64,000 nucleotides of DNA, taken from positions 28,013,273-28,077,272 of the forward strand of contig NC_049980.1 in NCBI RefSeq assembly GCF_000003815.2, in the 5' to 3' direction. The notes beneath the pieces are model-generated. The model worked only from the letters and a program-made list of their open reading frames with translations, was not told where the DNA came from and did not search any database. Positions 10,901 to 23,800 of this stretch are shown in pieces. The DNA is from Branchiostoma floridae (lineage: Eukaryota > Chordata > Leptocardii > Amphioxiformes > Branchiostomatidae). Numbering within the stretch: the stretch's first letter is position 1; every line of letters starts with the position of its first letter. The position numbers and the translations under genes are program-made.

Positions 10901-12967
10901 GGAAATTTGGTTTTACTTTAATTTCATTACTTTGTGAAATGAAGCACCACAACATGAGGCAACGTAAGAACCAAAAATTAGTCTTGTACAATCTAAAATA
11001 TATTGTATATAAATTATAATCTCCTAATCAAGTCATATTTAGCTACTACCAGTACTAGTAATATTCTGATAGCTGATATTCTCTTTCAAAATTCAGTACT
11101 TCTTAACTTTGGTTACAACACTGCTGTCAATACTATATAATGGGAATTCTTGACTTGAGTAACAACATTAACCTTGCATCCAACCTTGTTAGCTTTGGTC
11201 TGCTCCCAAAGGTAGCTACTCCACTTTCGGGAGCATACCAAAGCTAACAGTTGTCTTTGTTTTGTTACCACAATACTATTGTACGTATGTAACACTGTCT
11301 ACCTTCTTGATTCAGTAACAGAAAAATAAGAATGTGAATAAGACAGTAAAACCCCTGCCTGGTCCTTGATCCTCTGTTTGATGATGTCCTCCAGCGCCAT
11401 GGTGGTCTCCTCCGTGATGACGGGAGTCTGCGCCGTGGTCTGGTCGAACGACAGGACCTCCTCCAGCAGGCTGTTCTCCGGGCGGGAACCACCTTTGACC
11501 TCTCCGGTCAGCTGCCACGGCTTCTCCGCCAAGTTGGACTCCTCTAGCTGGGAGATGGTCTGCTTCAGCTGTGGGGAGGATGGGGGGTGGGGGGGATGCA
11601 AGGTTAAACAGTGTTTACCGACACTTATGATTAGCACCACTCAATTGAATCATTATATTAAAACCTATGCTAGCCCTTATTGTTATAGTAATTAGGATGT
11701 TAAGTTCTATTTTGTACTTTGAGTAATAGTTGGTGGAATACATTGTACCATGTATTCATGTATTAACAACCATGTGTTAAGGCAGGAGCCTTTTTCTTCT
11801 TCTAATATAAGAAGACTAATGGCTCTTACGCCACCTAGGCCCTTCTCCCTCAAATACATCCAATTAAGTTCTCAGTCTGGTAATTGTACGAAGTCCCATT
11901 GTTACAAGTCATCTTCTCTCTCCTTGAAAGTTCACTCTTTCCCATCTCTTCAGCTGTTTCCCTTCCCTAGAAACATTTCCATAGGCCAGTAAAGTTACAA
12001 GACTTCACTCCATGAACCATACTGCTTTGTGATCCTTCCAGATATCATGTAAAATGTCCCACCTTTTCTTGTCTCTTCTCAAAGTTGGACCTGGCCTTAG
12101 CAGCCTTCCCTCCCAGGATCTCCTGTGCGTCCTCTCCCTCACTCTCACTGTCCACCAGCAGGTCTCTGGGACCGGAGGACTGCATCTTAACCGCCTTCTT
12201 AAACTGGACCTCTTCTTCTGGTACGTCTTCAAAGTCATAGTCACTGTGAGTGTGAAAACAAAGAAAATCTGGACTGCTGGAGTGATAGCACTTGAAGAAA
12301 GCATATGGTCACTTCAAGGCAGTAGCAAACAGTTCTTCTTGTAAGCTAGTGAATAATATTCAGGTACTAGTACAATAATCTAGGCAATGTTTTCAAAGCC
12401 TTCATTTTGATACCCAGAACAAGGCCATAGGCATGTAGTGATGTACATGTATCTTTCATGGTATTTCCAGCTATGTGCAGTTGGTAACCTTATCAAATCA
12501 TATGCAACAGGCAACCATCTGTGACTGCTTTGGCTTGCCCCACTGGGCCAGTTACAATTTCACTCAGCTCAGTCTTTTCAAAACCAAGATATTTGCAGAT
12601 TTTACATTGATCAGCAGTATCTGTTATTGCCTACTAGTAATTGTAACAACCATCCCTAGATATTTATTTACCCTCCATCATCCTCAGCCTCCTCCTCCTC
12701 ACCATCATCCTCATCTCCCATCTCATCCTCAAACCTCACACTCTTACGACCTGAAGCCTGCTTCCCTGACTTGGAGGCTGTGCCTTGATCTTCATCATAA
12801 TTCGGTGGGTCAAAGAAGTCAGTGTACGTGGCTTCTCTCCCTTCCTCCTGCAAAATCAGAAACATATGATAATGTAGACATGCTTTGAAAAGAAGACGAG
12901 TGATTGAAGAGACAAAAATAAACTACCTGTAATGAGAGTGGCAACAATACTAAATGTAGGCAGGGTA

Positions 12968-13008
<41 letters not shown>

Positions 13009-13046
13009 GTGTGTTGCATTTGTGTATTTTTGTGTGTGTGTGCGTG

Positions 13047-13081
<35 letters not shown>

Positions 13082-14345
13082 ATGATTTGCAACATCATTA
13101 TCAAAGTGCCCCAATTCTTCAAAATGGCAACATTTTCTAATATAACGTTACTAGTAATAGGAATATTAGTCCATTCCTAAAACCCTTACCTCCTCCTCAT
13201 CATCATCATCTGCATACATGTCCACAGATTCATCATCATCATCATCTGACTCATCCCTCCCCATCTTCCCCTCCTCTGCATCCCTCCTCCTCTCCTCCCT
13301 CTCATCCTCCTGGACCAGGAACTCCTCCATGTCCGCCAGGCTGAAGAACTTGTCATCCACTTCCGTCTTCCTTTTCTTAATCTTACTCTTAGTCGCTGGT
13401 TTTCTGAGATTGGCTTGGCTGGCCGACCTTTTCTGCTTAGTTTTGGCCTCAAATGCATCAATGTCAAAGTCAAGATCCGACTCAGAGCCTTCATCTGGTT
13501 CATGTTCATCTTTCTCATCTTCTAAAGTTCTCTCTTCCTCATCGTCTTCAAACTCATTAAACTCATCTTCTTCCACATCTTCCTCTTCTTCTTCACTTGA
13601 TGACTCTGGTTCAGGAAGAAGGGACACAGTTTCACCTTTTCTCTTGACTTTGGCAACATCTTTCACCAGTCTCTTAAGTAAGGGTTCGTTCTGAAGTTCA
13701 ACTTCTTGCCAGATTTGCTCGTCGTCAAAGTTGGATACTATCAACTCAGCCAGCGTTCCCTTTAGGGCATTGTTTTTGTTGTCACTCTGCTTTACAAAGT
13801 CGTACAGCTGTTTGGTGGTGGACTTGAAAGTGTTTGCTACGTCAGGTTGGGCACTGTGGGAAACAGGAATTGTAAAATAAATCTATAACTGTCTAACTGA
13901 ATAAGCCGAACTAGGTACAACTTACAAGTTACGTGCAAGTACACGTGTATTTCCATCTTCCGTCCATAATGAACGTTAAAATTCTAATCCACACTCCAGG
14001 TTGCGTTGTATAGGATTTTACTGTACCTTCACATCGTCTTACTAATCCATGTTGTATTTTCTAAGAGCATTTACAACGTTTCGCTGCAAAATTATTTAAT
14101 TTTTAAAGTTCCAGGACAAATATGCCCCCCTCCCACAACACATGCGTGTACGCACGCGCACGTGTAAGTGCGAACGTTGTTGCTGCCAAACTAAACAACT
14201 GGTACACATTTCATGATATCATTCCAAATCTTCCATCCTTAAGAAAAGCCTCCATTTACCTGAGAAAGTTCTCCAGTTTGGACGAGACAGACGCGACCCG
14301 GCACAGAGCGCCGACCAGCGTTTCTTTGGCATCGGGGGCCGCCAT
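7951..14345 (-). CDS. MPHOSPH10: U3 small nucleolar ribonucleoprotein MPP10
   Basis: Ten minus-strand exons join in frame to 686 residues: 14345-14260, 13853-13190, 12847-12672, 12243-12063, 11568-11359, 10890-10753, 10218-10108, 9792-9685, 9392-9156 and 8100-7951. This matches the vertebrate protein in length (about 680). MPP10 works in the nucleolus with IMP3 and IMP4 in the U3 small-subunit processome for 18S rRNA maturation. Visible signatures are the N-terminal MPP10 domain with [20 protein letters not shown], long acidic Glu/Asp runs ([17 protein letters not shown] and others), the conserved TYTDFFDPP motif, [22 protein letters not shown], and a Lys/Arg-rich C-terminal half with [20 protein letters not shown]. 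The start [14 protein letters not shown] is the first in-frame ATG. One intron has a GC donor (11358-11357). The gene converges on the lysozyme gene. Confidence 0.96.
8642..9140. mobile_element. MITE (~499 bp) with perfect 80-bp terminal inverted repeats
   Basis: Bases 8642-8721 and 9061-9140 are exact reverse complements over 80 bp (termini begin cctcacactcagggttgac). The inner part holds further related inverted and direct motifs ('ctcattaatattca' near 8763 and 9032) but no gene. No convincing target duplication is visible; GTGAC occurs on both flanks (8633-8637, 9141-9145). The element lies in the last MPP10 intron, its edge 16 bases into the intron from the 5' splice site. Confidence 0.9.
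12971..13078. repeat. (TG)n microsatellite in an MPP10 intron
   Basis: Two long TG runs are separated by an imperfect 'ttttgtgtgttgcatttgtg' stretch. Read on the transcribed strand this is a (CA)n tract. Confidence 0.95.
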
Positions 14346-14350
14346 GTTGG
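14338..14350 (-). promoter_or_regulatory. YY1-like element overlapping the MPP10 start codon
   Basis: The minus strand reads CCAACATGGCGGC, one base from the CAAGATGGCGGC motif bound by YY1, which often sits at the start of TATA-less housekeeping genes. The ATG within it is the proposed MPP10 initiator. Confidence 0.45.
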
Positions 14351-14383
14351 ACTGCGCAATGCATTGTGGGATCGCTGGCCCGT

Positions 14384-14392
14384 GGCGGGAAA
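14384..14392. promoter_or_regulatory. E2F-like site upstream of MPP10
   Basis: ggcgggaaa matches the E2F core (TTTCCCGCC on the other strand). It lies 39-47 bases upstream of the MPP10 start codon, which fits a growth-regulated ribosome-biogenesis gene. No TATA box is visible. Confidence 0.45.
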
Positions 14393-14542
14393 TTCAAAAC
14401 CGACAGGTAAACTTCAGGAGTCAGGACCATTCCGTTCAATGTATTTTTTTTTTTTTTTTAGAGTAATGTACCCTGTATTTGACGCATTTCGTAAGCTAGA
14501 ACAAAATGTCTACCTTACAAGCCCAACCTTTAAAGTTAAATG

Positions 14543-14557
14543 ATACACACACGCACA

Positions 14558-14610
<53 letters not shown>
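14543..14610. repeat. (AC)n microsatellite
   Basis: An almost uninterrupted CA run ends in 'acactcacac'. It lies about 200 bases upstream of the MPP10 start. Confidence 0.95.
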
Positions 14611-17600
14611 GCTGCCCAGGAACGGGCTATTTGGAGGATAATCGCTATGTAGATGTGGCTGTGGCTGTGGCTGTGAATGTCTCAAACACGCTATATCGAT
14701 ACGGGAACAAGTGGAGTGCAAGATCTTTAGAAAATTATAGTTTCTCTGAACTGAAGCAAAACTTTGCGTCGTTTATGCGATTACCATTATTATGCAGAAC
14801 TTTGGAGCTATTTTTTTTTTCATGCCGGGTAAACTGGTGCTCAGATTAATATCCTAATCCTCTATCCAAATCTCCCAATTCACCTTAGTCACCAGTAGTT
14901 TTCAGGGTTAGGATAGGTAAGTGAGGTCTTTATCAATTTTGTTCTCCTAACTTCCAATGGTTCATGCCATTTGTTGATAATGGTTGGTTTGGTAAAGAAA
15001 GGGTCCCTGAAGACAAAAACGAGAAAATGATAAAGGTACAAAATGAATAAAATAGATAAAGTGAAAGAAGGGATATCACTTAAAATTACAATGTGACCAT
15101 TTCAAAAAGTATACATTGCTGTTTTTCTACTGTAGTTGTAGGAGCCATGTCATGACAGCCGGTAAACGGTTTTGACGCGGGAGATATCCCCCAGTCGCAG
15201 GTCGCCGACCCTCGTTAATGGGTCCGACACGATAAGGGCAGATAGCCGGGCCCGGCTGACCAAAGCGGGTAATCCTCGCCCCGCAAGTAATGACGTTTCT
15301 TACAACCGGAGCCCGGCCCTGATGACAGCACTGCTGATGGTATCTGACGCGGCAGTCGCCAGATGAAATGCTCAGCTCCCCTACATGTTACGCGTGGTGT
15401 AGCCTCGTTAGAAGACTCCGAGGCAGGCGCCAAAATAATGTAAAACTAACTTTGTTAAACTAATTAAACTAATTTTGCTAACAATATTTTGTGATACATT
15501 ACCAAGTTTCGTAGCTTTAGCACTAGCCGTTCATGAGTTATGAGACATCAAAGTTGCTGAGGACCTCAAAATTCCCCTCTCTGGTCAGAATAGGTTTAGT
15601 GCAAAACATGGTCCTTCTGATTTTTAGCATAAATTATGATAATGAAATGGAGTTAGCAACACCTTAACATGTCAAAATATTCCTCTTACATTTATGAAGC
15701 AATTTATGTACAATGTCAATGATCACCGATAGGAATTGGAACTGAGATTTTATAAACAAAACAATTTTGGGTCCGTTTGGACCCCACTCGGGTACTTGAG
15801 GGTTAAATTTGCTGTTTTATTTTTGATGTACTGTAGGTCAATATTTTTGACAACGGAATCAACAGACTATAGGGATTTACTTTCTCAGTTAAGCACCCTT
15901 AGGATGGTGATTTATATATTAGGAGGATGTTGGTCTCCAAGGCAGAGACCTCTTGTCAGTCATGCGCGACAGAGTCATCTGGAGGGACTTCATAGTGTCA
16001 CCAGATGGATGACTGAACTGAACACTTGGTACCCATGGCTCTGAGGACTGTCGTTTTGCCATTACTCATTAGCCCGAAAAGTGCCCGTAACCTTGTTGGG
16101 GTTACATTCGCATCAAATGTAACAATCATAGATAAATGAAAATAATGCATGGACACAAATTTAACCGTGACATTTAGTACTTTATTAAACATGTAGCACA
16201 TATTTTCAAATACTGTGTTAAGCTACTACTACTTCTATAAAACTACTATTATTTTCCATCCCTCTCTCTCGTATTTGATTACAATATGATAGCTGTAGGT
16301 CTAAAATAGCATAACCGACAACAACAACAATTTACACTAACCTTTAATCAAGGCTGACCGCGCCCTGTCAGGACTCGGAGATTTGTTTTGAATATCTGAA
16401 ATACCCTGGTTAGTCCTTATGCATGCGATTTGATAAACAACAGGCGTAGATTTTTCTTTTATATCCTTGATGATGTGTAAAGTCTATCTGTAAATACTTT
16501 TCTTGATCTACCAAATAAGCAAGGGGCCATTAATGATATAACATAGAGCATTATGTGTCCGATTTTTTTTTAAACAGCGCAGTTGCTTTTAAGAACATGT
16601 TTACTTAGAGTGGGTACGTATTTACATTCATCTGGTTTAGGTTAAGTTTTCGAGGTTGATTTTACGACTTTTTCGTCCGCAAACTTTACTTAAAGCAAAA
16701 CAATGTAACAAATACGGAACTCATACGGACTTGTTGACAAAAAATATAACGTTTAGACACAGTCCTTTTTTTTCTTTCAATATGTCCATTTTAGTTAATT
16801 CAGTGCCCTTTGATAGTAAAGATAGATTAGAAGGGCCATCAAATGTTTGAGAACATCCGCACGCCTTTGCAAAGACTTCTTCACCAGTTTCAATGTGACA
16901 TGGTGAGATTATCAGTGACGTTGACCAACGATAACGTACCGTAGCTTGTTGTCCCGCCTTTTGACGTACTTGAGATAGATCTGATGTCCTTTGAGATAAG
17001 ATGAAGAGCACAGTTGACTTGGGGGGGGGGGGGAGATCTTTATGTCTTTTTAAAGAGTCCATCAACTGCGAGAGGATTTGGATTTCCATGACGTCTGAGG
17101 TAGGGTATCACAAAAACCGCCTGTTGCTTGTGTAACGTTATGTGCATGTCTCGAAGTTGGTAGGTTTGTGTATGTACGCATCAGACCTAGACCTATGAGG
17201 TTAAAAAGGGCTACCTATAACCTCCTTGATAAGACAAGACAGACGTCATCACAACAAGAACCAACGACACAAATGCCCCCAGTAGAGAGAGATGATCAAA
17301 GACCCTCTTTACCGATGACAGGCACTTAAGATTCTCATCGTGCTCTGGAGGCGTCGTGTTACACGGCCCGTCCTCCAGCTAGTTCTCTGGCCTCCCGGAA
17401 AAAAAGGCAGATCTGCTCAAGTCTATGGATTCGTTAGCCTCGGCCTTACTTTAGAAATTATCCATATAGTTTCATTTAACAAAGTTTGCCCCATGGATCG
17501 ACATCGACTGCCCACACACGGAAAAGAAATCCATGTATCGATTTCATGTAACGTTAAATGTATTCATAAGATTTAGATTTCTGAATTTTCTGCCGTGACA

Positions 17601-18212
17601 AAAAAAAAGGGAATTCTTTAGTTGAAATCATGGTAATTAAGTTATAGCAAATCGCCTTCACTACACTAGAATAACCAATCAATCGTTCGCTTGCATCATT
17701 AGTTGATGCGTGGCGGCTACTAGAATAATGGTGATTGATTATAGCACAACTGTAACGTTAAGTAGAAAGGGATCTGTCAATGTAACAGTCACATCTCGTG
17801 CTCTAGATACTATTTCAATTGGCCCACGACACAGAACAGCTTTGGACGCCTGGATGGCCATCAATAAATAGGGTACAGTGGAATATTCCTACAGTCGATG
17901 AGTGTAAGTCGGTAAATCATGATAGAGAAAATAAGTCTTTATTTTTATCCACGGTGGACCTAACGTTCCAATGTAGGCTCTACAGAAAGGCCACGGGTGT
18001 CAGGATACAGTGCCGAGAATTAAGATGAATTGCTGATCAGGAGTTATGTCATCCCGTCAGGGTGTTAAGGGGATTGACGCCGCCGTGTGGCGGTCACGGC
18101 ACGGCGAACAGGGATCCCATACACAAATACAAATAAGGATCGTCAGCATGTGAGGGAAAGTTCAGGAAGGCGCGGAGAACCATGTTACAAAGTCATGAAC
18201 GATAGAGAAGAA

Positions 18213-18383
18213 CAAGATTCGACAGAAGCTTGATTCGAAAAAAATTCAACTTTGATTCGAAACCTTATTCGAAAGAACTTTGATTCAAAAGATGCGAATG
18301 CTGATCGAGCCCTGATTCGAAAGAGCCTTGATTCCAAAGACTCGAAGCCTGGTTTCAAAGAACCTTGATTCGAAAGAACCTTT
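18213..18383 (+). repeat. Short degenerate repeat of 'ttgattcgaaagaacc' type
   Basis: Variants of 'ttgattcgaaagaac' recur roughly every 18-25 bases about eight times, with substitutions in each. No stable frame runs through the block. Confidence 0.75.
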
Positions 18384-20100
18384 GCTTTATGCCTATTCCA
18401 CCTATTCCACTATAATAATTGTTATATAATAGAATGAGAAATGATGAAACGGGGTGTAAATGCTCGTATGTACGTTTTGTAGTTGATGACGTACGCCTGA
18501 ATTTTGGTATCAGTAGTTCCAGATTTTCCCATCAATGCGATAATGTATTTATGAATGCTGCTAAGTTCTTGATTCAACGCATTTGTACGTTTTTCGACAG
18601 TTCGCCATTATGATTGTCTCCTCATCCGAAGAATGGACCACAGGCGCAACAGGAAGATTTTATACTCATATCCAGACAAGGTTGGTCAGAGCTAACAGCT
18701 GGTGCAACAATGTCATATTATATGATGTATAAATCTCCTGGGACTGCAAATCATGTTTCCTTTACGAGACGGCAAAACCAGAGAGACCAAGTGAGAAACA
18801 CAACGGAATGTTATCAGTTGTTATTTTCCAAAAAGAATAGAAGACACGTAATGCTATCGCCATCCATGCCTTGTTTTCAGAGTAGATACGATAATGGAGC
18901 AAAATATGTTTCAAAGGGAGAGAGATATCGTTATCCGTTAGTTCTGTGAAGGATGTCCGTTCACAAAAAGAGGTATGCTCATTTGCACGGCGTTGTTTTT
19001 TTATTTCTTTATTGCTCTTACTAGTACTTAATCATATTTTGTTTGTATGGTTCTACATAGTCGGACCAATACGTCACATACAATCGAAAATCAACGCTTT
19101 CTTGTTCTCTACAGCAGGGGATATTTTCTATAGCCGTACGGGCGTGACATATGCTTGTCAGATACCATTTTTATCTGTGGTTCTGAAATGTAATTTATTT
19201 TCTGTTGGTGTACTTTGGTACAATCGAAAAAGCCTTTCACGTATAAGTCGCCCCCGACCGTAACCTCTGCTTGAAGAATATATGCCCCAAGAATATCTAA
19301 CAGCTGACTAACAGCTCAAAGCGTGGGCGCAGAATAATCCACCTGTCATAGTGAAGAATTTGCCAAGTTTTACCACAGCGTCCTCACTGCACTCGTGCTG
19401 CGAGAAGCTTCTACAGACCCCGTCTCACGGGTATTGCATCACATCTCTGCTGCCCTCGCACTTCTTCTGTGTTTTATTCGAGTAAAATTCGGAGCAAAAA
19501 TAAGGTCAATGAGTTTTGGTGGGCAGAACAGTCAGTCCACATGAAATCACATTGGAACCCTACATTGTGGCCAAACTCCCTCGGTTAATGTTCTCCATAT
19601 AATAGTACAGGCGAAGTTAGTCTGGTAGGCAGAACTCAGACATACCTAGGCAACAGATCACAACAGCCTGCTGGGGACAACGTCGTCTAGGACTTCCTTT
19701 TATGGCAACGGTCTCGTCACGGTCGTCGCTAGATTGTGAAAGCAAAAAGAATCTGAGGACATTCTTGGGGACAGTGTCACACAAAACTCAGCTGTCCTGA
19801 AAAAAAGTTGTCGTAGATCCCTATCGCCATTCAGTTCTGTCGCTATTGCCGTTCACGTTTTAGTGCCTAGTGGCAGGCAAGTGAATCACATCAGCAAGTT
19901 TCCTTGCCGTTTCTGTGGTTAGGCTTCTTTTACAAGAGGATCGCTAACTCATCCTCTCCAACGTGCTCAAGGCTCCATCCGAGAACACGCGACCACCACC
20001 ACGTTTTTGTCCTGTATTTATTATTTTACATGTATGTTTGATGGGCCCCCTTGGAAATCAACTATGCACTGTTGTAGGGGCTACCCATCTGTTTCAAGAT

Positions 20101-20250
20101 GAAATAAATAATAAATAAATTACGCCCCTTACGAAAGACGGGCGCAGTCCCAACCGAGATTTGAACAAGGGTCCCCCATGGCCCAGTAAACAACTGATTG
20201 GAATCAGGAGATCAGCTGTGAGGCCGCTACGAGTTGAGCTACAGCGACAT
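20101..20250 (-). mobile_element. tRNA-derived SINE-like element
   Basis: Read on the minus strand, 'gtcgctgtagctcaactcg' (from about 20248) resembles a tRNA A box (TAGCTCAACTCG). About 75 bases later 'ccttgttcaaatctcgg' resembles a B box (GGTTCRANYCC). A CG-rich body follows, then an AT tail of (TTTA)n type at 20101-20122. The cloverleaf is not intact, so this is a retroposon, not a tRNA gene. Confidence 0.65.
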
Positions 20251-20459
20251 CCCACAAAACAACAGTGCAACAGATATGACCGCATCGTCACAACCACGTC
20301 ACCAAACAAACACGTCTTACGATCACCAAACAAACACGCCGGGTCCGTCCGCGGCTCGACATGTTGAGACTTCCTGTCTAATTGTCGCAGAAGGTCATCG
20401 ACACACATAAATCACCAGGTCTGGATCTGCAGACGATGTGCTGAGGTTAGTCAGTCAGT

Positions 20460-20559
20460 NNNNNNNNNNNNNNNNNNNNNNNNNNNNNNNNNNNNNNNNN
20501 NNNNNNNNNNNNNNNNNNNNNNNNNNNNNNNNNNNNNNNNNNNNNNNNNNNNNNNNNNN
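20460..20559. other. Assembly gap (100 N)
   Basis: Exactly 100 undetermined bases, the conventional size for a gap of unknown length. It lies upstream of the EF-hand gene start. Confidence 0.99.
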
Positions 20560-20896
20560 TGGAGTCCGGAATTATCGCATTCTAATAGAGCGTCTGTTGC
20601 ACGTAATTATCGACCCAAGGAGAGGTACTTAACCGGGTGTGAACCTTACAGATGCCGGTAGTGCGGCAATCAGAACCAGATCATCCGGACTCACACGGCG
20701 GAAAGTGGTCCGCGGCTCGCTACCAAGAGGCTTTGTGGGTGAAAGCGTTTTAAGTGGGTAATCGTCTCTCAGACTGGCTTACTCCTGGTGGTGAGAGGAC
20801 GTGCCTCGCATAGCTGGCTCCGGGCTGAAGTCTGACGTGTCGTTCTGCGGAAAATAAGACACGGTTCGTGAACCTTATACCATTCCAGCTAGGAGC

Positions 20897-23800
20897 ATGG
20901 CGCAGCAGAACGGAGAGACCTCCCTGACGAGGGAAGAGCTGACGGAGCTGCAGATGGCCTTCCAAGAGTTTGACAAGGACGGGAACGGCATGATAGACCG
21001 CAGGGAGCTGCTCAACGTGATGAGGTGCCTCGGACTCAACCCGTCCTCCATGGAGGTAACTTCTTTTTCTATTCTCAATCAGAGGTTTCAGTTGGTGGAC
21101 AATGAATGGTCGGGATTGATTTTTACGTCTGTCTTCCTAATGTTGAGCACTTCTCCGGGTAATTAGAGATGTCAGAGAAATTAGATTGAAAAGACTTGAA
21201 GCGTTACGTTCTGTTGCAGAGGTGAAGGGAGCCAGATGTTTGAAAAAAAACTCGGTCACTAGTCTACTTACCAAAACCTCTGCTTGGAGAACAATTTTTC
21301 CATCTTTCCATAAGCAGTGCTGAGTAACATAGTTCTCACAATTGTACAACTTTCACAAGTAAATCATGATAATTACCTCCTGGTTAGTTAAGAAAGCTTC
21401 AGTGGAACGTGTTGTGTTTCAAAAAAATCATTCAAACCAAAAACGCTTAGATTGTCATTTGTTCTAGTTCCCATTAGCACAGTCACTTGTTCCACTTTTC
21501 CGATTTTCTAGAAGCTGTTTCATGTTTCACTTAGCTCTTGTTCAACATAATGTTCATTATATCTATACATGTATGTGCACTTGCGTTTCTATATCATACA
21601 GTAACAGCTCTCTTGCCTTGAAGCCGACTAACATGGTTCTAACATGTGTCACACACGAGTCGGGAAATGACTGAACACTTTGGGTCATGCATGCTTGCTC
21701 CGCTATTTTCAGCGCCCGGCCTCTTCTAGGTAAATGCTTGAGGTTTGTACTGTTGACAGCAGACAAACAGTCGGTAATTACTCACCACAAAGCGTGCCGA
21801 TGGTTCTGGAAAAGGCAAGAAAAACTCTGCAAGATGGGTGTTTGATAACAGACGTTGTAACCATATTTTCAAACATTTCATAATCATAATGGTTTATTTC
21901 TGGTCAAACGCACTAAGCAAAGTGAGTACAAATTGGTTGATTTGTAAAATACTTCTCCAACTTTCAATTTCTTGCCAAAGCTTTTTCTACATGACTTTGT
22001 TCATTTTAATTCATCGTTTAAAAAACAAAATCGGCAGTTCTCAGTAGTATATTACACCCTTTTCCTCTTTGATTCCTAATTTGGACTACCAATACTACAC
22101 CCCTACGTACGCTCGCTTTTTTTATGTTGACTGGCTACTCATTTTGGTCGCAGATGTAGAAAACATCATAGACTTCTTGAAGGAAAACCGTACGGGTAAG
22201 GGAGTTAGCTTGTAAATGTCGCATCTAAAACACTTCGACACAAAGAAGAAATGTTTCTTGGATTCTTAAACTCGACCTATTACACACTGAAAAGGAAAGA
22301 AAAGGGCGGTTTGATAGTAAGACGTTCAACATCTGAATCTTGCTCATCTTCTCAAAACTGCATATAAAAACAGTACGTTGGATTTCACGCATCGGTGGAA
22401 ACGCTGAGTAAATATAGCGGTTATACAACGGAGTAAATCCTGTCATTTTCCCCAGACAGCCCATTACCCATGGCTTATAAGCCCTACTTGGCCATTAATA
22501 GTGCAGGAATCATTAGTGACACCGCTAGTGGTGTGCTGGTGGACAACATGGGCGATACAGACTGCTCAAACTCAATCATATGGGAAGGTATTGAGGGCAT
22601 TTGAGGCTTAAACAGGATTATAATCTCATTTCTTTAAGCCTTCTTTTCCTATTTTGTCTCACGGGATGAAAATGAAGGGCGGGAGACAGGAAGAGAAAAG
22701 ATAGCGTTTCCGAGCTGCCTAGAAGCGTGTTTAGTTAACGCCGATGGTTGAAAGCCAAATAATGCATGGTGGTAGTGTTGGTGGTTGATAAATGACAAGT
22801 GAAATAAGAATTTGGAAAACACCAAGTTTTGACTTAAGTGATGACTATGACATCGCAATGATGGGCCACGTTACCATATAACTGCATTTTTTCGAATAGA
22901 CAATTGCAAGTCAGTCAACGTTTACAAATCCAAGAAAATAAGCCCATAGCAGTTGTCATTTTCAGTTTATGCACTTTGCCAGAATATACCTCCTGGCTAC
23001 TGGCAGTTTTCAATGATTATTGAAGGGTGTGATCCGGACAACCTGGACATATATAGTCATAATGTTTCGATAAATTGCCATAATGATAACATAGTCAACC
23101 TAACAAATAAACCTTCATAAATAAGTAGAACTCATAAGCAACTAATAATGCAAGTTAAAAGATAATGTAGTAATGTATTTTGGTCCAGAAATCCCAGTGC
23201 TGTATCCCTTCACTCCATACACAAGATATCGTAGGGAATCAGGCTGCTATCATCTGGAACTAATGGTCGCTATTACCGTATTTACCGTGTTATCACTGCT
23301 AGCCTGTACTGACCTGATCTGCCACTGGTACAGATAACACAGTTAGACTGGGGTCTGCTAGCCTAGTTATCGGGCCTCAGCTGGCTTTCTGTGATTCCAG
23401 CCATTTAAAGTACCGTCTTTGTAATTGACGCGAACTTTATCTGCATCAACACAGCCGGTAAAACTGCCCTTCGGCCATACATGCAAGTCTTTTTAACATA
23501 CTGAGCTCATAAGGATGCATTCTCCCTGAGATAGTTTACTAGATGAAGTTTTCTTAATCCGTCTTGAGTACGTACAGTATGGCGTACTGGTATGTCATAC
23601 GTTGTTGGTAATATTAACGCTTACAATTTACATCCTCTGACCTTGACCTCTCCCTGTAGATGGCATGATTGTACACGCTGCTGTATACCTTTCCTTAGAC
23701 CACGCTTGTGTGCATTAGTTTTTACAACCAAGAATATTGTTACTGTTTTATCATTCTGTCCATGTCAAAGTCCATTTGTGTTGTCCTTGTCTCAGCCCTT

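Larger units (their letters stand above)
14611..20896. other. Gene-poor interval between MPP10 and the EF-hand gene
   Basis: Frames are short (at most about 120 codons) with no recognisable domain and no chain of compatible splice sites. Visible content: a 12-base G run near 17022-17033, a TTGATTCGAAAG-type repeat, a tRNA-derived SINE and an assembly gap. The last few hundred bases before 20897 probably include the EF-hand gene promoter and 5' UTR, but no clear core promoter motif is seen. Confidence 0.5.

Noticed and set aside
13218-13694. 158-codon Ser-rich plus-strand open frame
   Set aside because: Complement of the acidic Glu/Asp runs of MPP10 (TCN/CTC codons opposite GAG/GAT). Low complexity, no independent support.
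20101-20250. Functional tRNA gene
   Set aside because: A and B boxes are degenerate, the acceptor and anticodon arms do not pair, and it ends in an AT tail as a SINE does.
22146-22196. Possible extra exon of the EF-hand gene between 'tcgcag' and 'ggtaag'
   Set aside because: In the required phase 0 it begins ATG TAG, an immediate stop, and exons 1 and 2 already join to a normal EF-hand spacing.
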